Below are positions 8,665-17,471 of a stretch of DNA of 64,000 nucleotides, piece by piece (position 1 is the first letter of the stretch; each line of letters starts with the position of its first letter). The stretch lies in NCBI GenBank assembly GCA_900469625.1, contig UBXV01000018.1, positions 630 through 64,629 of the forward strand, given 5' to 3'. The stretch is from Hyphomicrobiales bacterium (GTDB taxonomy: Bacteria; Pseudomonadota; Alphaproteobacteria; Rhizobiales; Rhizobiaceae). The notes beneath the pieces are model-generated. The model was not told the origin of the DNA. It worked only from the letters and a program-made list of their open reading frames with translations, and did no database searches. The translations under genes were made by a program, and so were the position numbers.

Positions 8665-10163
8665 CGACCGGGTCTCACGCCATGCTCGACCGCGGCTCCG
8701 TCCTGGGAGGACGCCGCAAAGTCCTTCAAGGCGAGAGCGAGCGTCTCAATTCCGCGGCGCAATTGCTCCGGTTTCAGCGAGGCGTAGCCGAGGATCAGGC
8801 CGGCCAGCGCCGGCTTGCGATCGAAATAGAGCGGCGACACCGGATAGATGCCAATGCCGCCCGCACGGGCGACGTCGACCAGCCGGGCCTCATGCTCGGC
8901 GGCGATCGCACGAAACCAGACGACGACATGCAGCCCTGCCGATGTGCCGACGATCTCTATCGTCTCGCCAAAGCATGATGTCAGGGCGGCGATCAGCGCG
9001 GCGCGACGCTCGGCGTTGGACCGGCGCATCTTGCGAACATGGCGCTCGTAGGAGCCAGTCGCCAGAAGGATCGCAAGCGCTTCCTGTTCCAGGCTCGGGC
9101 TGTGACGGTCGGCCAGTTGCTTGCACTTTACGAAGACGTCGATCAACGGCCGTGGAACGACGAGATAGCCGAGCCTCAGCGCCGGCGACAGCGTCTTCGA
9201 CACCGTGCCGACATAGATCACCCGATCCTGATCCGATTGAAACAGCGGCGGTATCGGCTTCACGTCGTAACGGTATTCGCCGTCGTAATCGTCCTCGACG
9301 ATATAGGCGCCTTCCGCATAGGCCCAGGCGAGCAGCAGTTCGCGCCGGTTCTGCGGCAGGACGCCGCCCAATGGAAACTGGTGGCTCGGCGTGACGTAGG
9401 CGAGGGCGGATTTTCCCTGGCGCGGCAGATCTTCGACGAGAATTCCGGCATCGTCGCAACGGACGGCGGTGATATCGGCGCCGGCCGCTGCCATGACGTT
9501 GCGGGCCATCGCGTAACACGGGTTCTCGATGACGACGGGGTCGCCGCAATCGACGAGAACGCGGGCGCTAAGATCGAGTGCCTGCTGCGAGCCGGAAACG
9601 ACGACGATCTGATCGGGATCGCAACGAATGCCGCGCACCCGCCAGAGATAGCCCTGGAGCTCCTGTCTGAGTGCGGCGACGCCGGCCGGCGGCGCGTAGG
9701 ACAGGCTGTCGCGGCGCCTGAGCAGCGCCGCATTCATCGCCCGCCGCCACAGCAATGTCGGGAAATCGGCGGCGGCGATATCGCCGTAGCGAAAATCGAA
9801 CTCCAGCGCCTGTTGCCTTTCGGGATAATGGATCGGAAGCGCCATCACGCGACCGGCATAGCCTGATAGCGGCCGTTCAGGGCCATGCCCGGCCGGGCGC
9901 GGATGCTCGGGCTTGCTGCGAGCCATATCCGAGACGCGCGATGCCGCGCCCTGATGGCTGGTGACGTAGCCCTCGGACACCAACTGGTCGACGGCCGCGG
10001 TCACCGTCGTTCGGGACACGCCCAGTTCATCGGCGAGCGCCCGGCTCGACGGAAGCCTGTCGCCCGCAGCGTAGACCCCGGCGCTGATCTGTTCGCGCAA
10101 GTCGAGGTAGATCCGCCGGGTGGCACCGGCACGCCCTGGCCGCTCGCCCCTCAACTGGCCCAA
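8661..10163 (-). CDS. MocR-type regulator (GntR helix-turn-helix fused to PLP aminotransferase fold)
   Basis: The 500-residue protein has an N-terminal GntR winged helix ([29 protein letters not shown]) and a C-terminal fold-type-I aminotransferase domain, with the PLP lysine in the motif [13 protein letters not shown] and the cofactor Asp in [11 protein letters not shown]. MocR proteins such as PdxR and GabR bind PLP or an amine as effector. The start is TTG at 10163: GGAGA stands six bases upstream and no ATG is available. It is divergent from a PaiB-like gene, with CCAGTT repeats between, so it probably controls that gene. Confidence 0.9.
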   Translation of the reverse strand: MGQLRGERPGRAGATRRIYLDLREQISAGVYAAGDRLPSSRALADELGVSRTTVTAAVDQLVSEGYVTSHQGAASRVSDMARSKPEHPRPAGHGPERPLSGYAGRVMALPIHYPERQQALEFDFRYGDIAAADFPTLLWRRAMNAALLRRRDSLSYAPPAGVAALRQELQGYLWRVRGIRCDPDQIVVVSGSQQALDLSARVLVDCGDPVVIENPCYAMARNVMAAAGADITAVRCDDAGILVEDLPRQGKSALAYVTPSHQFPLGGVLPQNRRELLLAWAYAEGAYIVEDDYDGEYRYDVKPIPPLFQSDQDRVIYVGTVSKTLSPALRLGYLVVPRPLIDVFVKCKQLADRHSPSLEQEALAILLATGSYERHVRKMRRSNAERRAALIAALTSCFGETIEIVGTSAGLHVVVWFRAIAAEHEARLVDVARAGGIGIYPVSPLYFDRKPALAGLILGYASLKPEQLRRGIETLALALKDFAASSQDGAAVEHGVRPGR

Positions 10164-10176
10164 TGAAAATCTCCAA

Positions 10177-10224
10177 AACTGGATGTTTATCTTGTGCCAG
10201 TTAACGCCGATGGTTCGACCAGTT
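10177..10224. promoter_or_regulatory. Candidate MocR operator, AACTGG/CCAGTT repeats
   Basis: AACTGG at 10177-10182 is inverted relative to CCAGTT at 10197-10202, and a second CCAGTT lies at 10219-10224, 22 bp after the first. Two direct repeats plus one inverted copy between a MocR gene and its divergent neighbour is the arrangement seen for MocR regulators. Binding is inferred. Confidence 0.45.
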
Positions 10225-10237
10225 CAAGGAGAAACCG

Positions 10238-10876
10238 ATGTACACGCCGCCAGCTTTCGTGGTCGACGATAAAAGCGAGATACACGCGATGATGCGGGCG
10301 TGCCGCATTGCCACCTTCATTACCGCGACCGAAGAGGGGCCGGTCGCGACGCCGCTACCGATGTTGATCGATGCGGACGAAGGCGACAACGGCACCCTCT
10401 ATGCCCATCTCGCCCGGCCGAACCCGCAATGGCAGATACCTGTTATCGGCGATGGCCTGGCTGTCTTTATGGGGCCCGACGCCTATGTCACGCCGACCTG
10501 GTATGCCGCGAAGGCCGAACACGGAAAGGTGGTTCCGACCTGGAACTACACCGCTGTCGAGGCCAAAGGCCCGGTCGAATTCTTCGATGATCCCGCCCGT
10601 CTTCTCGATATCGTCAAGCGGTTGACCGAACTTCATGAGGGGGAGACCGCCAACCCGTGGTCCGTCGCCGACGCCCCGCCGGCATTCATCGGCGCACAGT
10701 TGCGTGGCATCGTCGGGATCCGCATGCCGATTTCGCGCCTGACCGGCAAGCGCAAGCTCAGCCAGAACCGCTCCGAAGCGGATCGGACGGGGGTGCGGAC
10801 CGGCCTTCTTGAAAGTCGGCGCCCATCGGACCGCGCCATCGCCGGCATGATCCCCGGCCCATCCTCGTCATCGTGA
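10238..10876 (+). CDS. FMN-binding negative transcriptional regulator, PaiB type
   Basis: The 212-residue protein matches the PaiB/split-barrel FMN-binding family: MYTPPAFVVDD at the start, ATFITATEEGPVATPLPMLID, then YAHLARPNPQW, and the late motif PNWYAAKAEHGKVVPTWNY-like block (TWYAAKAEHGKVVPTWNY). AAGGAGAAAC precedes the ATG. In Bacillus, PaiB is linked to repression of protease and sporulation genes; in proteobacteria the role is unclear and the fold suggests a flavin-dependent enzyme or heme/flavin sensor. It is divergent from a MocR gene and followed nine bases later by an acetyltransferase, a pairing that recalls paiA-paiB. Confidence 0.85.
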   Translation: MYTPPAFVVDDKSEIHAMMRACRIATFITATEEGPVATPLPMLIDADEGDNGTLYAHLARPNPQWQIPVIGDGLAVFMGPDAYVTPTWYAAKAEHGKVVPTWNYTAVEAKGPVEFFDDPARLLDIVKRLTELHEGETANPWSVADAPPAFIGAQLRGIVGIRMPISRLTGKRKLSQNRSEADRTGVRTGLLESRRPSDRAIAGMIPGPSSSS

Positions 10877-10885
10877 GACACAGTC

Positions 10886-11449
10886 ATGTTCAGACCTGAT
10901 TTCGATCCGCAGCCGACATTGCGTGGCGAGGCCATTCACCTCAGGCCGATGGCGGCCGGCGATCTCGAGGGGCTCTATTCTGCCGCGAGCGATCCGGATG
11001 TCTGGGCGGGGCATCCGGCAACGGACCGCTACAAGCGGGACAAGTTCGAGCCCTATTTCGCTGTGCTGCTGGCGAGCGGAACGACGCTTGTGGCCGTCGA
11101 TCGGCGGAAAGACGAGATCATCGGCTGCTCGCGCTACTATGTCGCCCCCGACATGCCGGACAGCGTGTCGATCGGCTTCACCTTCCTCAACAACGCCTAT
11201 TGGGGTGGCGGCACCAACTTCGAAATGAAGCGGCTGATGCTCGACCATGCCTTTGCTGCCTATCCCGGCGTCTGGTTTCATATCGCGCCGACCAACATCC
11301 GTTCGCAGAAGGCGACGGGCAAACTCGGCGCGCAACACGTCTACGACGCGACGCTGGACCTTTCGGGCACACCATCGCCCTGGATGTGCTTCCGCCTGGG
11401 GCGGGACGACTGGCGCCGGGTAGTGACGGACAGGGCGACCAGCATTTGA
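10886..11449 (+). CDS. GNAT-family N-acetyltransferase
   Basis: The 187-residue protein has the RimJ/RimL-like GNAT layout: IHLRPMAAGDLEGLY near residue 16, a central strand with IGCSRYYV, and the acetyl-CoA region SIGFTFLNNAYWGGGTNFEMKRLMLDHAF followed by TNIRSQKATGKLGA. The substrate amine is unknown. It starts nine bases after the PaiB-like gene, so they form one unit; PaiA, the partner of PaiB in Bacillus, is also a GNAT enzyme (polyamine acetylase), though this protein is closer to the RimJ/RimL branch. Confidence 0.85.
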   Translation: MFRPDFDPQPTLRGEAIHLRPMAAGDLEGLYSAASDPDVWAGHPATDRYKRDKFEPYFAVLLASGTTLVAVDRRKDEIIGCSRYYVAPDMPDSVSIGFTFLNNAYWGGGTNFEMKRLMLDHAFAAYPGVWFHIAPTNIRSQKATGKLGAQHVYDATLDLSGTPSPWMCFRLGRDDWRRVVTDRATSI

Positions 11450-11510
11450 TCCCGCGTCCCATGTCCCCTTAAGCCCAGCCGTCACTTCCTCAGCTTGTGT
11501 CTCGTTGACT

Positions 11511-11550
11511 CTGGTTCGATGTCATACTAATTGGTTTGATATCGAACCAG
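11511..11550. promoter_or_regulatory. Candidate MarR operator, tandem 20-bp palindromes
   Basis: CTGGTTCGAT (11511-11520) and TTGGTTTGAT (11531-11540) are direct repeats 20 bp apart. ATCGAACCAG (11541-11550) is the exact inverse of the first and a one-mismatch inverse of the second. The result is one good 20-bp palindrome at 11531-11550 and one degenerate palindrome at 11511-11530. They sit just ahead of the nitroreductase gene, whose downstream neighbour is a MarR gene. Confidence 0.6.
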
Positions 11551-11562
11551 ATGGAGAGGACT

Positions 11563-12705
11563 ATGAGGAAGAGGCAGTTTCTGGCCGTGCTGGGCGGAGG
11601 TGTTGTGCTGGCGGCGGCCGGCGCATCTGCGGCCTTTGTCTTTACCCGCAGGCCCGACCGCGCGCTGGCGCCCTGGGCGCGGGCCGGTATGGCTGGCCAG
11701 GATCCACGGCGCATGGCGCTCTCCTACGCGATCCTTGCGCCCAATCCGCACAACCGGCAGCCATGGCTCGTCGACCTCCGTGTCGAGGATCAGGTGACGC
11801 TCCACGTCGACACCACCCGCCTGTTGCCGCAGACCGATCCCCACAACCGCCAGATCACGATAGGCCTCGGTTGCTTCATCGAGCAGATGGCCATCGCCGC
11901 CTCGACGCAGAATTACCGGCTGGACGTATCGCTCTTTCCTGATGGCAGCGACCCGCAGGCGCTCGACGGCCGCCCGGTTGCCGTGATCCGCTTTGAAAAA
12001 GACCCGGGGATCGCTGCGGATCCGCTCTTTCAGCGGATCCTTGCGCGCCGGTCGCTGAAGGAGCCTTTCGATCTCACCAGGCCCGTGCCGGATGAGGTGC
12101 TTGCAGCACTTGGTGCTACCGTTCGTCACGGCGCCCTGGCGGGATCGAGCAATGCGCCAGCCACGGTCGCGACGCTGAGGGCGTTGACCCATGCGGCCCT
12201 GGAGCTGGAGATCAACACGCAGCGGACCTACAAGGAAAGCGTCGACCTGCTGCGGATAGGCAAGGCCGAAATCGACGCCAATCCCGATGGCATCGACCTT
12301 GGCGGAACCCTGTTCGACAGCCTTGCCGCGCTCGGGCAATTGAGCCGCGAACAAGCGCTCGACACGACGTCGGCCGCCTTTGCGCAAGGGCGTGCGGCGC
12401 TGCTCGCCAACACCGACACGGCCATGGCGCATATCTGGCTGACGACACCGGGCAACAGCCGTGCCGAGCAGATTGCTGCCGGCCGCGACTGGGTGCGCAT
12501 CAATCTGACGGCGACGGCGCTTGGAACGGGCCTGCAACCCCTGAGCCAGGCGCTGCAGGAATTCCCAGAGATGGCCGGACACTACCGGCAAGCGCACAAA
12601 ATGCTGTCGCCGGATGGCGGGACCGTTCAAATGCTGGGCCGGCTCGGTTATGCTTCCGCCGTTGAGCCCAGCCCGCGATGGCCGCTGGATGCCAAGATCA
12701 TCTGA
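11563..12705 (+). CDS. Acg-like nitroreductase-family protein with N-terminal membrane anchor or signal
   Basis: The 380-residue protein starts with MRKRQFLAVLGGGVVLAAAG, a basic then hydrophobic segment that may be a signal or anchor. It continues with SYAILAPNPHNRQPWLVDL, the FMN-binding start of the nitroreductase fold as seen in Acg-type proteins, and has NLTATALGTGLQPLSQALQEFP near the end. A flavin-linked reductase or flavin-storage role is possible; the substrate is unknown. ATG 11563 is chosen over 11536 because GGAGAGGA stands just upstream of it. It lies directly after the tandem palindromes and is followed by a MarR gene in the same direction. Confidence 0.75.
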   Translation: MRKRQFLAVLGGGVVLAAAGASAAFVFTRRPDRALAPWARAGMAGQDPRRMALSYAILAPNPHNRQPWLVDLRVEDQVTLHVDTTRLLPQTDPHNRQITIGLGCFIEQMAIAASTQNYRLDVSLFPDGSDPQALDGRPVAVIRFEKDPGIAADPLFQRILARRSLKEPFDLTRPVPDEVLAALGATVRHGALAGSSNAPATVATLRALTHAALELEINTQRTYKESVDLLRIGKAEIDANPDGIDLGGTLFDSLAALGQLSREQALDTTSAAFAQGRAALLANTDTAMAHIWLTTPGNSRAEQIAAGRDWVRINLTATALGTGLQPLSQALQEFPEMAGHYRQAHKMLSPDGGTVQMLGRLGYASAVEPSPRWPLDAKII

Positions 12706-12725
12706 ATGTGGCTGGAGCATGCGCC

Positions 12726-13184
12726 TTGGACGACGATACCCTCATCTTTGCGTTCTTCAATGAAATCGGCATCGTCAGCCAATTATCCCAGGCCTTTCTC
12801 AACCGATACCTCCCCGACGGGCTGCACAGCTCGCATTTCGCGACGCTGAACCACCTCTACCGCGTCGGCGAAGGCACGACGCCGCTCGCGATCGCCAATG
12901 CCATGCAGGTTACGAAGGCGACGATGACCCACACGCTGTCGGTGCTGGAGAAACGCGCGCTGGTCGAGATCAGGGCAAATCCGAGGGATGGCCGTTCGAA
13001 GACGGTTTTTCTGACGCCGGCCGGCCGGGCGTTCCGACTGGCCGCGATCGGCGATGTGACGCAGGCCTTGGCGACAGTCTCCTCGCTGTTTGATCGCGCC
13101 GAGCTGGAAGCGAGCCTTCCCGCCCTGCAGCGCGTCCGCAAGATCCTCGATGCCGAACGCGCCAACCGCCCGGACGGCCGCTGA
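12726..13184 (+). CDS. MarR-family transcriptional regulator
   Basis: The 152-residue protein has the MarR winged helix: SSHFATLNHLYRVGEGTTPLAIANAM, then VTKATMTHTLSVLEKRALVEIRANPRDGRSKTVFLTPAGR, the recognition helix and wing. TTG 12726 is favoured as start since GGAG lies eight bases upstream; GTG 12708 is an alternative. It follows the nitroreductase gene by 20 bases, so it likely sits in one operon and represses it through the palindromes at 11511-11550. Confidence 0.85.
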   Translation: MDDDTLIFAFFNEIGIVSQLSQAFLNRYLPDGLHSSHFATLNHLYRVGEGTTPLAIANAMQVTKATMTHTLSVLEKRALVEIRANPRDGRSKTVFLTPAGRAFRLAAIGDVTQALATVSSLFDRAELEASLPALQRVRKILDAERANRPDGR

Positions 13185-13205
13185 TGCCTCCGGCGCGGCC
13201 GTCGA

Positions 13206-14108
13206 TCACTCTGTCGTTGCGCGCAGCGCGCGGGTGATCTCCTCGGCGAACATCGAGGTGGCAAGGCCGTGGCTGCGCTTTTCCCGCTGCACGAGGGAAA
13301 GCACGTTCTTCCCGAAGGTGCGGTCGCGGATCTGCAGATAGGTGAGCACGCCGTTGCGCTGCTCCTCGGCGATATCGAACTTGCTGAGAAAGGCAATGCC
13401 GTCGCCGGCGGCGGCAAGGCACTTCATCGCCTCGATCGAGTTGGTGAGAAACGCCGGCTCGACCGTCAACCCGGCATTGGCAAAAGCATCGGCGACGATG
13501 CCGTGGATCAGCATCGACTTGTCGGCGAAGATAAGCGGATAGGGCTCGCAATGGGCAAGCGGCAGGGTGTCGAGCCCGACGAGCGGATGTTCGGGAGAGA
13601 CCACGGCGCCGAGCCGCGTGTCCATTTTCCACAGCGTTTCGAGCTGCGGTGACGGCGGCAGGTTGAAGGCAAGGCCGAGATCGGCCTCGCCATCGATCAC
13701 CGCCTGGACGATGTCGTGGATGAACATCACCCGGATCGAAATCTTCAATCGCGGATGGCGGGCGCAGAACTTGGCCGCCGCCTTCGGCACGATGCCGCCG
13801 GCAAGCCCGTTCATGGTGGCGATGATCACCTCGCCGCTCTGCAGCGCCTTGAGGTCACGGATCTCTGCCTCGACCTGGCTGTATTCCTTGATGGTCCGGC
13901 GAACATGGGCAACCAGGATCTCGCCGGCGGGCGTCAGCCTCAAACCCCTTGGCAGGCGTTCGAACAGCGGTTCGCCAATCATCTCTTCCAGCTGCAGCAC
14001 GTGCTTGTTGATGGCCGATGCAGCCACATTCAGCCGTTCGCCGGCGGCGCGGATCGAACCTGAGCGCGCGACTTCGTCGATATAGCGCAGGACGCGCGAG
14101 TGCAGCAT
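13206..14108 (-). CDS. LysR-family transcriptional regulator
   Basis: The 300-residue protein has the LysR helix-turn-helix (IDEVARSGSIRAAGERLNVAASAINKHVLQLEEMIG, first 45 residues) and a periplasmic-binding-like effector domain. It is divergent from the adenine-deaminase-like gene, with an 8-bp inverted repeat in between, so control of that gene is likely. The effector is not known. Confidence 0.88.
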   Translation of the reverse strand: MLHSRVLRYIDEVARSGSIRAAGERLNVAASAINKHVLQLEEMIGEPLFERLPRGLRLTPAGEILVAHVRRTIKEYSQVEAEIRDLKALQSGEVIIATMNGLAGGIVPKAAAKFCARHPRLKISIRVMFIHDIVQAVIDGEADLGLAFNLPPSPQLETLWKMDTRLGAVVSPEHPLVGLDTLPLAHCEPYPLIFADKSMLIHGIVADAFANAGLTVEPAFLTNSIEAMKCLAAAGDGIAFLSKFDIAEEQRNGVLTYLQIRDRTFGKNVLSLVQREKRSHGLATSMFAEEITRALRATTE

Positions 14109-14136
14109 GACCGGAATTCCTCACCTTAACCGCTCT

Positions 14137-14175
14137 CGAAAAGCGAACGCAATGCGCAGAAAATACTGCTTTTCG
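14137..14175. promoter_or_regulatory. Inverted repeat between LysR and amidohydrolase genes
   Basis: CGAAAAGC (14137-14144) and GCTTTTCG (14168-14175) are perfect inverses with centres 31 bp apart. They lie in the divergent promoter region. This could be the LysR binding site; the spacing is larger than a single LysR dimer site and would fit two operator halves. Confidence 0.4.
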
Positions 14176-14294
14176 GAAGCGGTGCAATGACTTCTTATGG
14201 CCGCAGACAAACGGGGCGGTCGGCACAGGGGGCAGGCCGGGACCGGTCCGGCGCCGCCCGGTATCGGACGAGACATGCAAGTGGAGGAAAATGC

Positions 14295-16022
14295 GTGAAC
14301 ACAAACGAAGCCGTTCACTACGACAAAGTGCGCGCCATCTTTGACATCCTGAATGGAGAGAGGGAGGCCGACCTTCTCCTGAAGAACCTCAACATCCTCG
14401 ATGTTCACGGCGAGACCGTCTATCAGGGATCGATCCTCGTCTATGACAAGCGAATCGTCGCGCTCAATCCCGACGAGACGATCCTGAAGGTGAAGGATGT
14501 TTTCGACGGCAAGGGGCTCTATGCGATCCCCGGCCTGATCGACGCCCATATTCACTTCGAATCGCAGCTGGCGCATCCGACCGCACTGGCAGAGGCGATG
14601 GTTCCCTGCGGCACGACGACGATCTATGCCGAGTGTCTCGATCTCCTGAGTGCTGCGGGCGAGGAGGGTGCCGAGGCGGCCGAGAGCTTGTTCAAGGACT
14701 ATGACAAGCTGCCCTATCGGCTCTATGCCTTCGCGCCGGGCAAGAAGACGGCGGCAAGCGTCACCGAGGCGGTCTTGAACATGGAGCCGGTCATCGGGCT
14801 CGGCGAATTCGAGCACTTCACCTACAGCTCGGGCGATGACGACGATTTCCGCAAGGCGGCCTGGGTGCGCGCCAAGGGCGGCTTCATGAACGGCCACTGG
14901 GGCGTGACCGCGCTGTCCGACATGGTGCTCAATTATCTGCCGGCGATCGGGGTATCGAACAATCACGATGTCTGGAACGAGAAGGACATCGAAAAGAGCA
15001 TCCGCTACGGCTTTCCGACACACATCAAGTTTGGCGTCGGCAGCAGCGAGGTCATCAAGATCCTGTTGCGCGCCATCGTCGACCGCAAGTGGCCGACCGA
15101 CAACTTCATGCTGTGCACCGACAACATCTCCATCGAGCGCCTGCTGACCATGGGCCACATGGACTGGATCATCTCGCTCTGCGCCGAGATGGGTTTCAAC
15201 CCGATCCATGCGATCAAGATGGCGACCTACAACACCGCAAGGTCGTTCCACATGGAAGACCGGATCGGCTCGCTCACCCCCGGCCGGTTTGCCGATATCG
15301 TCTTGACCGACAGCCTGTCGAAGATCAACCCGCTCTACGTCTTCAAGGACGGCGAGCTGGTGGCCAGGGATCGCAAGCTCCTCAAGAACGCCGACATCGA
15401 CTATTCCGGCATGCGCAAGAAGGGCGTGCCCGGTCTCGACGACCTGACGCCGGACCAGCTCGACATCGTGCCGCTGGAAGTTTCCGAGGATGGTAGCCAG
15501 GCCAAGGTCTATCTGTTCGACGTCTATGGCCGCGGCCACGCGAAGTTCTACCAGGAGGTCTGGGTGCCGCTGAGGGACGGTAAGGTGGTCTGCGAACACG
15601 AGGGCGTGAAACTCAGCCGGCTGTCGGTGATCCAGCGCTATGCCGACGGCAAGCGCCATGTGGTCAACGGTCTCTTCAAGGGCGTTTATGTGGACCGCGG
15701 GGCGGTCGCCACTTTCTGGCCGGCGCCAAAGCCCTACTTCGTCGTCGTCGGACAGGACAGCGATGAAATGTGCCATTGCGCCCGCAGGGTCGACACCTAT
15801 GCCGGCGCCTGCATCGTCACCGAGGCCAAGGTGGAGAAGGCCGTCATGCCGCTCGATATCTACGGCGTCATGGCCGACATGACCGTCAGCGAATTGACGG
15901 CCGCCGCCGGCGCTATCGATGCGGCCCTTGAAGAGATGGGCAACCGCAACGAGGGCGAGCCGGTCGTGAACAAGCTCTTGAGCCTCTTCATCTCGCTGCA
16001 CCGGTTCCGTTTGATGGCCTGA
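14295..16022 (+). CDS. Adenine-deaminase-like amidohydrolase with altered active-site motifs
   Basis: The 575-residue protein follows the adenine deaminase (Ade) layout: PGLIDAHIHFES near residue 77, CTDNISIERLLTMGH, then MATYNTARSFHMEDRIGSL and PGRFADIVLTD, and an Ade-type C-terminal domain with VMPLDIYGVMAD. Several hallmark Ade motifs are changed: the usual HAPGL block reads GHWGVTAL, the DHE block reads NNHDV, and the C-terminal HDSHN is missing (TFWPAPKPYF at that place). It may deaminate or hydrolyse another ring compound. The start is GTG 14295, with GGAGGAAA directly upstream. A YitT-type membrane protein gene follows 177 bp later. Confidence 0.8.
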   Translation: MNTNEAVHYDKVRAIFDILNGEREADLLLKNLNILDVHGETVYQGSILVYDKRIVALNPDETILKVKDVFDGKGLYAIPGLIDAHIHFESQLAHPTALAEAMVPCGTTTIYAECLDLLSAAGEEGAEAAESLFKDYDKLPYRLYAFAPGKKTAASVTEAVLNMEPVIGLGEFEHFTYSSGDDDDFRKAAWVRAKGGFMNGHWGVTALSDMVLNYLPAIGVSNNHDVWNEKDIEKSIRYGFPTHIKFGVGSSEVIKILLRAIVDRKWPTDNFMLCTDNISIERLLTMGHMDWIISLCAEMGFNPIHAIKMATYNTARSFHMEDRIGSLTPGRFADIVLTDSLSKINPLYVFKDGELVARDRKLLKNADIDYSGMRKKGVPGLDDLTPDQLDIVPLEVSEDGSQAKVYLFDVYGRGHAKFYQEVWVPLRDGKVVCEHEGVKLSRLSVIQRYADGKRHVVNGLFKGVYVDRGAVATFWPAPKPYFVVVGQDSDEMCHCARRVDTYAGACIVTEAKVEKAVMPLDIYGVMADMTVSELTAAAGAIDAALEEMGNRNEGEPVVNKLLSLFISLHRFRLMA

Positions 16023-16043
16023 GGGGCGTTTGGAGGCGGACGA

Positions 16044-16069
16044 CGGGCAGGCGCTGCGGTGCCTGCCCG
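16044..16069 (+). other. Intergenic hairpin
   Basis: CGGGCAGGC (16044-16052) pairs perfectly with GCCTGCCCG (16061-16069) over an eight-base loop. It lies just after the amidohydrolase stop and has no T-run, so it may protect the upstream mRNA or cause partial termination before the membrane-protein gene. Confidence 0.4.
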
Positions 16070-16199
16070 AAGCGGGGGACTGCGGATCGAGCGGACGGAG
16101 GAAGCCGCGACATCCGGGAAATCATCACACGATTTGCCGGCAGCCGTTGAAATGGCGGCTGCGACAGGGCAACAGGACAATCTGGGAGGAGAGTAGACA

Positions 16200-16910
16200 A
16201 TGGGACAGAAGACGGACGAGGCCGAAATCGTCGATACCGGCAGCCTGGTTAGGCGCTGGATCATGTATGTGGTGGGCATCTATGTGCTCACCTTCGGGGT
16301 CAGCCTGGCGATCCGGGCCGGCATCGGCGTATCGCCTCTCAGCAGCCTGACGCGGACGATGACCTTGGTCTATCCGCCGCTCAGCCAGGGCACCTACAAT
16401 TTCATCACCGAACTGGTCATGCTGACGCTGACCTATCTGGTTCTGCCCAAGGATTTCAAGCTGAAGAGCTTTGCATCGCTGCTGCCGGCATTCGCGCTCG
16501 CGGTGTTCCTCGACTTCAACCTGGGTATCACCGAATTCGTCAAGCTCGACATCTACTATGCGAAAGTGGCGCTGCTGGTCTTTGCAGATGCGGCGCTGGC
16601 CTTCGGCCTGTTCTTGATGATCCGGGCCAATCTCGTGCTGATGCCGATGGACATGTTCGTCAACACGCTCTGCAAGCGCACGGGCTGGAAGTGGGGCAAC
16701 ATCAAGACCGGCTACGACTGCGCGCTGCTGGTGGTGTCGGCCTTCATCGGTCTTGCCTTCCTGTCGGATATCCCCTTCATCCGTGAAGGCACCGTGCTGA
16801 ACGCCGTGCTGGTCGGCCAGTACATCCGGCTCTACTTCTTCCTCTACAGGCGAATGCAGGCGAAGAAGGCCGCGCCTTCGGCGCAAGGACTGGGAACCGC
16901 CGCCGAATAA
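16200..16910 (+). CDS. YczE/YyaS/YitT-family integral membrane protein
   Basis: The 236-residue protein has about five or six hydrophobic segments, with the family motif SLAIRAGIGVSPLSSLTRT after the first helix and NTLCKRTGWKWGNIKTGYD in the middle. The family is poorly characterised and is often treated as a putative transporter. GGGAGGAGAG precedes the ATG. Its place right after the amidohydrolase gene suggests it handles the substrate or product of that enzyme, but that is inference. Confidence 0.8.
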   Translation: MGQKTDEAEIVDTGSLVRRWIMYVVGIYVLTFGVSLAIRAGIGVSPLSSLTRTMTLVYPPLSQGTYNFITELVMLTLTYLVLPKDFKLKSFASLLPAFALAVFLDFNLGITEFVKLDIYYAKVALLVFADAALAFGLFLMIRANLVLMPMDMFVNTLCKRTGWKWGNIKTGYDCALLVVSAFIGLAFLSDIPFIREGTVLNAVLVGQYIRLYFFLYRRMQAKKAAPSAQGLGTAAE

Positions 16911-16929
16911 CCATGCCGGCAAGGACCGG

Positions 16930-16960
16930 GGCAGGGCTCTCCCAGGCGGAAAGCCCTGCC
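16930..16960. terminator. Intrinsic terminator between convergent genes
   Basis: GGCAGGGCT (16930-16938) pairs with AGCCCTGCC (16952-16960). The hairpin lies between the membrane-protein gene and the leftward YciI gene and is followed by ATTTG. It can serve either direction. Confidence 0.55.
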
Positions 16961-16978
16961 ATTTGCGTAAGTAAAAAC

Positions 16979-17365
16979 CTACGTATTTGCGTCGCTGCCC
17001 GGCAGGGACGCACCGGGAACATAGAGCGATATCGGCCGGATTTCGTAGACCGCCGTGGGATTGGCGCGGCGCAGTTCGCGGGCAGCGCCGATCGCCGCCT
17101 CGATCGTCGGGAAGTCGACGACGTAGAAGCCGAGCAGCTGCTCCTTGGTTTCGGCAAAGGGGCCGTCGATGACAGTGCCCTCGCCCTTGCCCCGGAGCGT
17201 CACGGCGCGCTCGGTCGCCCCCAGTCGGGCAGCGGGCCCGAGCGACCTGGCGCGCACGAGACGATCATTGACCTCGAGCAGGTCGGTCATCAGCGCCGCG
17301 TCCTCCTCCTGGCTCCAGGACTGAACCACTCCCTCTTCATGATAGGCGAGGATGGCGTAATACAT
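16979..17365 (-). CDS. YciI-like (DGPF-domain) protein
   Basis: The 128-residue protein starts MYYAILAYHEEG and contains the DGPF motif (VIDGPFAETKEQLLGFYVVD, residues 70-89) that defines the YCII-related family, often found beside ECF sigma factors. The fold is a ferredoxin-like dimer with a conserved His-Asp pair; the activity is uncertain. ATG 17365 is chosen over the longer frame because GGGAGA precedes it. No sigma-factor gene is adjacent here. Confidence 0.82.
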   Translation of the reverse strand: MYYAILAYHEEGVVQSWSQEEDAALMTDLLEVNDRLVRARSLGPAARLGATERAVTLRGKGEGTVIDGPFAETKEQLLGFYVVDFPTIEAAIGAARELRRANPTAVYEIRPISLYVPGASLPGSDANT

Positions 17366-17471
17366 CGAGCATCTCCCTTGCGCGCCTTCGCGTTTCGCAC
17401 CTGCCAGGCACACGACGGTCACATGCGGGTCGCGCGCCGATGCAAAGCATATCGTCCGATCGGTGCTGCGC

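Noticed and set aside
14121-16001. 626-codon leftward frame across the amidohydrolase gene
   Set aside because: It is the antisense shadow of a well-supported gene in GC-rich DNA; the translation is rich in His, Asp, Val and Arg without motifs.
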